The position numbers and the translations under genes are program-made. A DNA stretch of 64,000 nt from Fulvia fulva (Eukaryota > Ascomycota > Dothideomycetes > Mycosphaerellales > Mycosphaerellaceae). The notes below the pieces were generated by a model. It did not search any database and was not told the DNA's origin. It saw only the letters and a program-made list of their open reading frames with translations. Shown in pieces: positions 53,295-62,338 of the stretch. Positions within the stretch are counted from its first letter, which is position 1. Each line of letters starts with the position of its first letter. The stretch covers positions 558,001-622,000 of the forward strand of contig NC_063016.1 in assembly GCF_020509005.1 (NCBI RefSeq). Direction: 5' to 3'.

Positions 53295-54531
53295 TTTTAT
53301 TACGGGTAGCCCGCGACCCCTTACTATAGCTACGTCGGCCCGGCTAAACCGCGGACCTTCCGTATCGGGTTAGCGCGGCTTAGCTTTACTTTATAACTTC
53401 GCCGCGCCTCGTGCTCCTCTTTCGTAGCTTCGTAGAATAATAACTATCTCGTTCGGACCCTATAGTACGCGCGCCCTTATAGTTTGTTCTACTACCCTAC
53501 CTAGATCGCGGATCTAGGTAAGAGACGCGTAATAATAGGAATAGATAGAACTATAGAACTCGAAGAACGCGTAGAGTCGTATTAGAATATAGAATACGGT
53601 AAGGCGTATAGCACGTAAATACCTAGAGAACGTAACGCGGCGATATTATTAGTAGGCAGTCGCGCACTCGTAGACAGTTAGGAAATAGGTATCGTTACGC
53701 CTCCTCCGAACCTAGATAATATAACTTTATAGACAAACGGCGGTATACTACCGCTACTAAAGCCTAAGGGTAAAGGTAAGTAGCGTATATCTCTTTTCCC
53801 CGACCTCTACTCTTTTCCTTAGAGTTAGATATAGGACGACGACCGGCGGGTTATAGTAGACACCGGTATCGCGCTATAATAGGAAATTAATAAAGCTTAC
53901 TAGAAAGCCTTCGAGCGAGAAGAAGGTAGTAAGATTGACTTTATAGAACTGTTCGAGTTTAAGCTCGAAGAGAACCTAGGCGGCGACCTAGACGAGGTAT
54001 ACCTATTACTCGACGAGGTAGAGCACATTCTCGTATCCGAATACTAGAATGTTATACTAAATAAACTTACGACCCTCCTATCCTAGTACCTAAAGACTAC
54101 CTACGACTTCGTACTATAGGTAGTAAATATAGCAATCACTAAAGGTAGATAACTCGATATAATAGAGCGGGCTAACAACCTCTAGAACACCTAGTATACT
54201 ACGCTATATACCGAGTATAACCGTATCTATAAGATACTACTAAGCGAGGAAGCTATAATATAGAAGATAGCCGTAGACCTAAAGAGTAAGAAGGATTATA
54301 ACCTAGTAAAGTTATAAGAGGTAGAGAAGAAGTATAGGGAGGCTAATAACCTATATAAGCAATTTAGCGAGATTTACGAAAAGGAGAAGAAGAAGGTATA
54401 GGATGCTAAAGCTAAGAACTAGGCTCTATAGAAGGAGGTTAACGATCTAAAGACTCGACTCTAAGCTACTAAAGACACTATATAGAATAGAGGTAAGGGC
54501 CGCTCTAGTCGCCGACCCTCCTATTCACCTC
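53295..54531 (+). mobile_element. RIP-mutated Gypsy (element F-right), 5' LTR and N-terminal Gag part
   Basis: About 53295-53490 is an LTR that is the reverse complement of 46505-46712, so two related elements stand head to head. Downstream, one frame (about 54300-54525) reads as a Lys/Glu-rich coiled coil broken only by stops at expected Gln positions (KKYREANNLYK, then SEIYEKEKKKV). This suits an N-terminal Gag coiled coil. The intact Copia interrupts at 54532. Confidence 0.6.
54527..54531. repeat. Copia target-site duplication (ACCTC), left copy
   Basis: ACCTC here and at 60069-60073. Confidence 0.85.
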
Positions 54532-54765
54532 TGTTGAGAACATACAGGCCGCAGGACAAGCATGTAGGTGTGGGTGTGTCATGTGATTAGATCACGTGAC
54601 TAGGGTTTGCCAGCCTATAGGCTGGCAAACATCCGGACACCAAGCATCTACCTACACCAACACCGGCGATACTGTATGTAGATACACGCTATCCCATTGG
54701 GTCCTTCTTCGTCTTTGGTGTGATCCGCCGTCTTCCACTGCTGCGCAACTCGTACCTGTTTAACA
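54532..54765 (+). repeat. Copia 5' LTR
   Basis: 234 bp, TGTTGAGAAC to TTTAACA. Contains a 26-base perfect palindrome with arms GTTTGCCAGCCTA and TAGGCTGGCAAAC, and a CACGTG. Confidence 0.95.
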
Positions 54766-54780
54766 GGTTATGAGCCCGGG
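54766..54780 (+). promoter_or_regulatory. Copia primer-binding site, complementary to the anticodon arm of initiator tRNA-Met
   Basis: GGTTATGAGCCCGGG follows the 5' LTR directly. Its complement CCCGGGCTCATAACC matches the anticodon stem-loop of initiator tRNA-Met (CAT anticodon), as I recall it, not a tRNA 3' end. Drosophila copia is known to prime from such an internal tRNA fragment. Confidence 0.75.
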
Positions 54781-55272
54781 TTAGCAACTCGGTGTTTCAC
54801 CCTCGACAAAGTCGTATTGGAGTTATTCCTCTTCAGAACAAAAGGAAGGCAGACTGGAGGCCGCACCCGCATTGCACAGGAAGCTACAGCCGCGCTGTAG
54901 GTGCATATAAGACGTGAAAGAGCCTAGTGAGGCACTGTCAGACTCCGAGTCAGGGAGCCTGTGCCAATACCTCAGACAAGTGGGCGAGCTTACTGAGAAG
55001 AGTCGCTCTCCGGACATCGCGTTCGCATCGACTAACTGTTCCATCTGAGAGAGCCGCAGTGTCTCAGAAACCCCCTCTGCTGAGAGAGTTACGCTACAGT
55101 GTCTCAGCACTAACACGATCCTTACCGACCGACTTTCCTCCTCTTCCCGGCGGATAGCCATCCTCTCCGCTATCAACCTCGCGTTCGGTTTATCCCATTT
55201 CGATCCGATCGCGTACGACCGAATACATCCTTTTACCTGAGGGCAGCCAACCTGTCCCTCAACTTACAAAAA
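54781..55272 (+). other. Copia untranslated leader
   Basis: About 490 bases between the primer-binding site and the polyprotein ATG. Short frames on both strands (for example 54823-55176 minus) show no family signal. The same leader from about 54890 is present in Copia copy R. Confidence 0.7.
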
Positions 55273-58200
55273 ATGGAGAACGAGACTGGGTTCATAAGAA
55301 AGAGAGCAGCACCTCTTCTGACAAGAGAGAACCACGAAACATGGTTCAAGCTGATGAGAATACACCTGGTATCAAAGCAGGTTGACTGGGTCCTCGAAGA
55401 CATCATCACGGACATTCCCGCTGCAACCCCATCTATAGCGACACCCTCTGCATCATCGGAGTCATCCCTTCCTTTGGATCAAGCGATAAGGAAGGCATCG
55501 TACAGACGGCACAATGCAACGGCCCTGTATGAGATGTACATCTGTCTGTCGACAGATGACCAAGAGATGACATACGAGATCCGGCATGCGAAGGAGTTGT
55601 GGGAATGGGCTGAAGCTAAATATAAGAGAAGACTTCTCGCTACTGGAAGAAGTTTGCTTCAGCAATACACCAATTTCGTGATGACAGAAGACCAGTCTAT
55701 AGATGACGCCTGGCAGGAGCTTAGCTCAATTGCAAGGAGGGCTGTTTCAATCTCGCCTCAGTTCCAAGACATCAAGACTGAGGACAGAAAGATCCAGCAA
55801 CTCTTAGCAGCTCTGCCAGACTCATTTGGCTCAATTCGCGATGCAATTGATGCCCAGGTGAATCTCTCACCACAAGACATTCTTGCAATTCTTGGGGAGA
55901 AGCAAGAATCAATGATTCATCAAGGGACAGCCATGTTCGCTAAGAAGGGTTTCCAGGGCAAGCTCACGTGCCATCTCTGCGGTGGTGACCATTTTATGAG
56001 CAAGTGCCCACACCTTTCTGCAGCTCAGCAGGCTGTTAGGAACAAGGACAAACTAGCTAGGGTTACCTACCCTGCTAAGAGACAACCGTCACCACCTCGT
56101 AGGAGGTCATCATCACCAAACCTTCGTGATGTCCTCAAGGTGATGACGGACCTTGCAAAGCAGATGAAGGAGAGCCGCAAGCCAAAGGCCTCCTCTAGTA
56201 AGCCTGCAAGGGCCCATGCGACCCAGGAAGACGCATCAGACCCTGAGATACCATCAGAAGATGATGATGTTGATGAGGTTGCCCATTCCACTGTGGAAGC
56301 CAAAGGCAAGTACCCCTCGTCCGAGTGGTTGCTTGACTCTTGTGCATCATCACATATGACTGACCAAGATTCACTATTCAGGACACTGAAGCCTCTTCAA
56401 AAGAGGAAGTGGATCAAGGTTGGGGGTGGCTATCTACAAGCTACACATATAGGAAGTGCAGTAATGGGTGGTCCTTCTGGAAAGCAAATTGTCTTAGAAA
56501 ATGTCCTGTTTGTTCCTGGCCTTGGAGTTAGTCTTGTTTCGTGGAATCAGTTCAGCCAACAGTTTGCTGTCCAACCACCCAGTTTCACCCTAGAATCCTT
56601 GTCTGGTAAACCCGTTGTCCAGACCAAACTTCGAGGAGGAGTACCGTTTATCCACTCGATCTCGGAAATTCTTGAGCCACAGCATGCTGGCATACTCTCT
56701 CAAGAACGTGACGGTACCGCTATGGCTAACACTGAGTCCGAAGATCAGTGGGAGCTATGGCATAGAAGATGTGCACACCTTGGCAAGGGACTGCTAAGAA
56801 ACCTGCATAGAGTCACTGACAAGAAAGATCCCATTCCTGTTCCTTCTGAACACCAGAATTGCAAGGTCTGCTCCCTTGCAAACATGAGGAAGTTCAAAGG
56901 ACCTGCCACAGAGAGGAAAGGGGAGAGGCTGGCCCTCATCTCCATTGACATCTGTGGGCCTTTTCAGGGCGCAGTCTCTAGGCTAGGATACAAATATTGG
57001 CTTGAGATTGTAGACAACTTCTCTAGGAAGAAGTGGGTAATCCCTTTGAAGGCCAGGAGCGACGCTCCTGCAGCCCTACGGGATTGGAAGGTCCAGGCAG
57101 AACGGCAGTCAAGGTGCTTTCTGTCTGCGATCCGCAGTGATGGTGCAAAGGAAATTCTCGCCTTGCTAAAAGAGTGGGAGAAGGAGTTTGGCACTCAGAT
57201 GGACACAACTGATGCCTACAACTCTCTTCAAAATGGACCTGTGGAAAGGTCAATTCAAGCCTCTGAGAACACAGTCCGGGCTATGCTTGAAGACTCTGGC
57301 ATGCCAGTTGAGTTCTGGCCAGAAGCTTTGCAAGCACAGACTGTGATCAGAAACAGACTGCCTAATGGTCCGATCATTGATGGTATTGCTCTTTCACCAG
57401 AAGAAGCCTTTACTGGCCAAGTACCGTCAGTCGACCATTTCCGCGTCTGGGGATGCAAAGCTGTGGTCTATGTAGACCCAAGAGCCCAACCTCAAGGCTT
57501 GAGGAGAGACAAGTTGATGAACCGAGGAAAAGAAGCCGTGTTTGTGGGCTACTCAGAAAACACCACAAAACAATGGCTGTTCTGGGATCCCGACATGAAA
57601 GCAATAAAAGCGCATAGTCACGTCGACTGGTTTGAGAATGAGAAGGGGGGAGATATGGATCTTGGTATCACCTTCACTAACCAGCCGAGTCGAGCGCCAC
57701 AGCGCAATCCTGTTGGGAGGAAGCCCTTTGGGGCGAAATTTTCCGATAGGGGATTATCAGAGACACCGTTACGAAGGCCAGGAGAAAATATTGAGGCGGT
57801 TTCAACACTGTCGAAGGCCGATAACGGTGGATCTATACAGAACCTACCCAAGTCATCAACACCACAGCAACCGCTGTTTGTGCAACTTCCCCCTCCCCCA
57901 AAGGACATTGGGGAATACCAGAAGTTTGGAGATCAGGGTACTCCAATGAAAGAAAAAGAAGATGTCGTTCAGTTCGACCCACCCGAACACCCAGCGCCAC
58001 CTCAGGTTGCAGGCAACAAGAGGTCAAGGGGGGACGGAGATGATAACTCTGAAGAGCATGAGGCTAAACACCATAAGGCTCTTATCGCCCAGATGTTCCA
58101 TCTAGACCCTACAATGAGCTGGGTAGAGGAGATTCTGAACGACGTGGAAGAACATGCATTTGCTGCTGTTGGGCAGGCCATAGCCTATCAGCAGGAAGTG

Positions 58201-59799
58201 CCAATCCCAAAGTCCTATAAGGCAGCCGTAGGAGACCCCGAATGGGGACATATGTGGAAAGAGGCAATCGAGAACGAACTTATTGCCTTAGCAAGCAACA
58301 ACACCTGGGAAGCAGTTGTACCGCCAAAGGGTGCGAATCTAATTACTTCTAGGTGGGTCTTTGATGTGAAAAGAATGATTAGTGGAGCCATTGAGAAGTT
58401 CAAGGCAAGACTAGTTGCAAGAGGGTTTTCACAGAAATATGGGGTTGACTTCGAAGAGACCTTTGCACCTACTGTTAGACATGATACTCTCCGAGTATTC
58501 ATGGCAGTAGTATGTGAGAGAGATCTCGAGATGCACCTAGTGGATGTGAATAATGCTTTTACCCAAAGCAGCCTTCTTGAAGACATCTATATGATCCCAC
58601 CCCCAGGAGTTGAAGCACCTCCAAACATGGTGTTCAAGGTCCTACGAAGCCTTTATGGGCTTAAGCAAGCAGCTAGAGACTGGAACAAGCTCTGTGTTGC
58701 GAAGCTAGAGAAGATTGGATTTACCCAGTCCCAGGTAGATCCATGCCTACTTATCCATACGGATAGAGACCTTATGGTCCTTACCCATGTGGATGACATA
58801 CCCATTGCAGCTCCGAAGCTGTCAGATGTTCAGTGGTTTAAGGCTGAGCTTGGAAAAGTGTTTAAGATTAAAGATCTTGGTGAACCTACGAAGATCCTTG
58901 GAATGAGGATTACAAGAGACAGGTCCCAAGGCACTTTGAAGCTTGATCAAGGACACTATGTCCACGCTAACTTAGCCAAGATGAACATGGCTAGAGAGAA
59001 GGCTACGCCAACCCACTCACCTATGGAGAGCTACGAGCATTTAGTGCCTACGGCACCTATGGATGAGAGGTGCAACAAACAGGATTACCAGAGCCACAAT
59101 GGTACCTGGATGTGGCCAATGACAATGACAAGGCCAGACTTAGCATTCCCCCTTGGAAGAATTAGCTCATTTGTTGCTGATCCCTCGCAGCAGCATATGA
59201 AGGCTTTGAAGAAGCTCTCCCGATACCTGCGGTCGTACCCAGACCTAGGTCTTATGTATAGAAAGGGAGGGGGCAATCTCCAGGGATACTCGGACTCTGA
59301 CTACGCTATGGACAAAGTGGATAGAGTCTCAATTCTGGGATACGTGTGGTTCCTTTGTGGATCACCTGTGTCCTGGATGAGTAGGAAGCAAAAGTCTGTT
59401 GCAACATCAACAATGGAAGCTGAGTTCATGGCTATGAACGCAGCCGCAAAGCAGTCACAATTTCTTGCTGCTGTCCTCAGGGAAATGGGGTGCCCAGAAC
59501 TGGTGGGAAAGAGCTCTTTCCAGCCGAGTGTAAGGGCAAGCAAGGGCACTGTTGACGAGCTAAGGCCAGTCAAGCTCATGGGTGACAACCAAGCCGCTTT
59601 GACACTTGTCAAAGATGCCCATGTGCATGAAAGGTCAAAGCATATTGATGTTGCATATAACTATGTCAGACATCTCTGGTGGCAGAAGAAGATTGCAGTG
59701 GACTACTGCCATACAAAGGACATGGCTGCTGATGGGTTAACAAAGCCCCTCAATGGCCAGCAGTTCCAAAACTTTGTAAGGCAGCTCCAGCTTGCGTAA
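55273..59799 (+). CDS. Copia Gag-Pol polyprotein (1,508 aa)
   Basis: Starts ATG at 55273. Domains in order: Gag (about 10-220), a zinc knuckle CHLCGGDHFMSKC near 232-244 (CX2CX3HX4C, one residue shorter than the classic spacing), and protease WLLDSCASSHMT near 352. GAG-pre-integrase (LWHRRCAHLGKGLL...CKVC) lies near 495-540. The integrase core has D in SIDICGPF near 559, D in IRSDGAKE near 621 and E in NGPVERS near 657. The Copia-type reverse transcriptase has KARLVARGFSQ, LYGLKQAARDW and catalytic THVDDI near 1171. RNase H has GYSDSDYA, STMEAEF and HIDVAYN. The protease has DSC where DSG is usual, and the RIP-mutated copy implies the same ancestral codon, so it is a family trait. No interruption. 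Confidence 0.95.
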   Translation: MENETGFIRKRAAPLLTRENHETWFKLMRIHLVSKQVDWVLEDIITDIPAATPSIATPSASSESSLPLDQAIRKASYRRHNATALYEMYICLSTDDQEMTYEIRHAKELWEWAEAKYKRRLLATGRSLLQQYTNFVMTEDQSIDDAWQELSSIARRAVSISPQFQDIKTEDRKIQQLLAALPDSFGSIRDAIDAQVNLSPQDILAILGEKQESMIHQGTAMFAKKGFQGKLTCHLCGGDHFMSKCPHLSAAQQAVRNKDKLARVTYPAKRQPSPPRRRSSSPNLRDVLKVMTDLAKQMKESRKPKASSSKPARAHATQEDASDPEIPSEDDDVDEVAHSTVEAKGKYPSSEWLLDSCASSHMTDQDSLFRTLKPLQKRKWIKVGGGYLQATHIGSAVMGGPSGKQIVLENVLFVPGLGVSLVSWNQFSQQFAVQPPSFTLESLSGKPVVQTKLRGGVPFIHSISEILEPQHAGILSQERDGTAMANTESEDQWELWHRRCAHLGKGLLRNLHRVTDKKDPIPVPSEHQNCKVCSLANMRKFKGPATERKGERLALISIDICGPFQGAVSRLGYKYWLEIVDNFSRKKWVIPLKARSDAPAALRDWKVQAERQSRCFLSAIRSDGAKEILALLKEWEKEFGTQMDTTDAYNSLQNGPVERSIQASENTVRAMLEDSGMPVEFWPEALQAQTVIRNRLPNGPIIDGIALSPEEAFTGQVPSVDHFRVWGCKAVVYVDPRAQPQGLRRDKLMNRGKEAVFVGYSENTTKQWLFWDPDMKAIKAHSHVDWFENEKGGDMDLGITFTNQPSRAPQRNPVGRKPFGAKFSDRGLSETPLRRPGENIEAVSTLSKADNGGSIQNLPKSSTPQQPLFVQLPPPPKDIGEYQKFGDQGTPMKEKEDVVQFDPPEHPAPPQVAGNKRSRGDGDDNSEEHEAKHHKALIAQMFHLDPTMSWVEEILNDVEEHAFAAVGQAIAYQQEVPIPKSYKAAVGDPEWGHMWKEAIENELIALASNNTWEAVVPPKGANLITSRWVFDVKRMISGAIEKFKARLVARGFSQKYGVDFEETFAPTVRHDTLRVFMAVVCERDLEMHLVDVNNAFTQSSLLEDIYMIPPPGVEAPPNMVFKVLRSLYGLKQAARDWNKLCVAKLEKIGFTQSQVDPCLLIHTDRDLMVLTHVDDIPIAAPKLSDVQWFKAELGKVFKIKDLGEPTKILGMRITRDRSQGTLKLDQGHYVHANLAKMNMAREKATPTHSPMESYEHLVPTAPMDERCNKQDYQSHNGTWMWPMTMTRPDLAFPLGRISSFVADPSQQHMKALKKLSRYLRSYPDLGLMYRKGGGNLQGYSDSDYAMDKVDRVSILGYVWFLCGSPVSWMSRKQKSVATSTMEAEFMAMNAAAKQSQFLAAVLREMGCPELVGKSSFQPSVRASKGTVDELRPVKLMGDNQAALTLVKDAHVHERSKHIDVAYNYVRHLWWQKKIAVDYCHTKDMAADGLTKPLNGQQFQNFVRQLQLA

Positions 59800-59834
59800 A
59801 GGGATTGTAGGAGACCATGTGGCCTGAGTGGGAG

Positions 59835-60068
59835 TGTTGAGAACATACAGGCCGCAGGACAAGCATGTAGGTGTGGGTGTGTCATGTGATTAGATCACGT
59901 GACTAGGGTTTGCCAGCCTATAGGCTGGCAAACATCCGGACACCAAGCATCTACCTACACCAACACCGGCGATACTGTATGTAGATACACGCTATCCCAT
60001 TGGGTCCTTCTTCGTCTTTGGTGTGATCCGCCGTCTTCCACTGCTGCGCAACTCGTACCTGTTTAACA
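59835..60068 (+). repeat. Copia 3' LTR
   Basis: 234 bp, apparently identical to 54532-54765; followed by ACCTC. Confidence 0.95.
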
Positions 60069-60850
60069 ACCTCCGCGCGAGACTTTACTCGAGTAGCTAA
60101 TACGTAAGTATCGTAAAGCTACTAGTAGAGGCGGCGGCGGCGGAGGCGGTAGTAACGATAATAACGGTAATAGTAATAACGACCGAGGACGTAATAGAAA
60201 CCGTCTACGACCTAATAATAACAACGGTTGCGACTCTCGAGCGCGTAATACCCGTATATAGACTCCCCTAACCGAACTTCTAGAACGCCTATTTACTATT
60301 AACCGTACTCTAATACGCGGTATCGAGGTTAGTAAGGGCGTACCTAACCTAAAGTACTTTAAGAACGATAACGACCCTAACTTCGATAGTTAGTATAGTA
60401 GCGTGCTTCTTAAGCTAACTATAACTACTTTCCGCTCCGAGGTAGACGGCCTACGTTTTATATATAGATAGACATAGAGTAACCCTTAGAGAAGTATTAG
60501 GCCGAGGATCCCCGTACCTAGACAATAATTATTTAACGAGTTTAAGACTAGTAAAGAACTACTAGATTAGATAACGCGCTAGTACGGTACCCGTAACGAA
60601 AGAACTAAGGCTATAGTTAACATTACTACCTATAAGTAGGAGTAGGGCGAGACCTTTATTACCTTCTACGCTCGCTACTCGAAGCTACGTACTTAGATAG
60701 AGTAGACCGACGAGACTAAGCTAATACTGTTTCGTAACCGCCTAAACCGTAAGTACTTTATTAAGACTTTCGGCAATAGAGAAGTAGATAGACGCTTATA
60801 TAATATATAGGATATTATTAAGGAATATACAGTATTAGATAAGAGCAACT
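60069..60850 (+). mobile_element. RIP-mutated Gypsy (element F-right), Gag continuation
   Basis: Continues from 54531. One frame runs through with stops only at expected Gln/Trp positions: a glycine/asparagine-rich linker (60124-60230), then LTELLERLF, VPNLKYFKNDND, and a classical retrotransposon-gag core (GETFITFYARYSKLRT, then LILFRNRLNRKYF) at about 60630-60770. Composition changes from CA/TG-poor to normal at about 60850, where LINE B copy 3 begins. Confidence 0.7.
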
Positions 60851-61156
60851 ATCGATTATCGATCGATCTCTGCGCCAAAACACGACACATTCGAAAGCTC
60901 TTATCAAGGCCATTCCAACGATATAAAAAGCAGGCCACTGCCCCTAGGACTGAGGGAGTTCTACCCCATTCAATCTGGACAGCTTGAAGCTCTCTTCACC
61001 CTGTTTCTTCAGCTCCAAACGCCGCGGAGGTGCCTAGCTACATTAGGCAACTCCTAGGCAATGGCAGCCTAGGCTACGGTACTAACGGCGCCTACGGCCC
61101 TATAGGCGAAGCCCCCCCAAGACAACTGGCAGCAACTTATAGAGGACGCAAAAAGC

Positions 61157-62338
61157 ATGGAAACTAACGATCAGCTCCCTTACCGGTCTCTACAGGTAAT
61201 GATCACTCAGCTACGCACGGCGCTTGTACTGTCGTATCACCGAGGGCAACAAGAAATGAGGACGACGTCCCAGGCGATTAGCAAGGCCACCCGGAATCAA
61301 CACCCCCATAGCTGGGCATCGGTCGCGGCATCGATACCAGGCCCCCGCCCAACGCACGATGCAGTTACGATCCGCATTGCAGCAAAGGAAGACCAGGCCG
61401 AAGTTGCGAAGCTATCGAACAAGGAGCTCGCCCAACGAATTAACCAACCAGGGGTGGTCGCAGTGAACCAACAGTCTAACGGCACTCTACAGATCTATAC
61501 TAGCTCTGCTACTGCTAGGAGGCACCTAGAGGCACAGCCACAGTGGGCATCTAAGGTTGCGGCATCAGCGAAGGTCTCAACGAAACAATTCACGATCCTA
61601 GTCCACGACATGCCTAAGGAGTTTGACCCAACCAACCAGGGTCACCTACGCGCTCTCCAAGAGGACAACCCGGTCACTCTTAACTCTCCAATCCAGAAGG
61701 CGACTTGGCTCCATAGGAAATGGCCAGAAGGCAAGAAGGCCTCGGCGCTAATAGTATGGCTACAAGACGCGAAAGCGGCGGATCTAGCGATAGAACAAGG
61801 CCTGGTCTGGCAATACAGCCTCAAGACAGTAGAAAAGCACTCCTCATCCTTTCGTGTCCTCCAATGCTTCAAATGCCAACAGTATGGACACCAAACCTAC
61901 ACGTGCACAAACAAGCAGGCCTGCTCGAACTGTGCAGGAGACCATATGTCTAGGGACTGTACATCGACTACGAGACGGTGCGCGAACTGTCCGGGGCACC
62001 ACCCATCGTATAGTGCGGAATGCCCACAGCGGAAACTAGCGAAAAACAAGGCAATCACAAACAGAACCGTCGCCCCAAGATTCTACGGCGACCGTGAGGC
62101 TAGCCCACACCGGAACCAACTAGCGGCGGTCGGGCACAAGCGCCCTAGGGCCGAGAACGATGTAAAGGATGCGCAGCCTAGGGCGTACGGGAGGCCACGT
62201 GCTCTGCTAGCTGCGGCGAGGGAATCTAACCAGGCCCGGCTCCCCTTTAGTACACAGCCGATAGGCGTAGACCAGGACGCACAGGGCAGTAGGACACAGG
62301 ACGATACAGAGGAAATGATTGTCGATGCCGATGACTAG
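61157..62338 (+). CDS. LINE B copy 3 ORF1: zinc-knuckle RNA-binding protein (393 aa)
   Basis: ATG at 61157 (METNDQLPYRSLQ). A middle region (VTIRIAAKEDQAEVAKLSNKE, split) resembles the equivalent part of LINE D ORF1. Three knuckles follow near residues 240-300: CFKCQQYGHQTYTC, CSNCAGDHMSRDC and CANCPGHHPSYSAEC. A basic tail follows. It ends TAG at 62336-62338, overlapping the ORF2 ATG at 62331 by eight bases in another frame. In copy 1 the matching start codon is ATA, so only this copy could make the protein. Confidence 0.9.
   Translation: METNDQLPYRSLQVMITQLRTALVLSYHRGQQEMRTTSQAISKATRNQHPHSWASVAASIPGPRPTHDAVTIRIAAKEDQAEVAKLSNKELAQRINQPGVVAVNQQSNGTLQIYTSSATARRHLEAQPQWASKVAASAKVSTKQFTILVHDMPKEFDPTNQGHLRALQEDNPVTLNSPIQKATWLHRKWPEGKKASALIVWLQDAKAADLAIEQGLVWQYSLKTVEKHSSSFRVLQCFKCQQYGHQTYTCTNKQACSNCAGDHMSRDCTSTTRRCANCPGHHPSYSAECPQRKLAKNKAITNRTVAPRFYGDREASPHRNQLAAVGHKRPRAENDVKDAQPRAYGRPRALLAAARESNQARLPFSTQPIGVDQDAQGSRTQDDTEEMIVDADD

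Larger units (their letters stand above)
54532..60068 (+). mobile_element. Intact Ty1/Copia retrotransposon
   Basis: 5,537 bp, with two 234-bp LTRs that appear identical over their full length, a 5-bp duplication (ACCTC), a primer-binding site, a single 1,508-codon polyprotein and a purine-rich GAGTGGGAG before the 3' LTR. LTR identity and the absence of RIP mutations point to a very recent insertion. It is the unmutated relative of Copia copy R (29879-44413). Confidence 0.97.
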
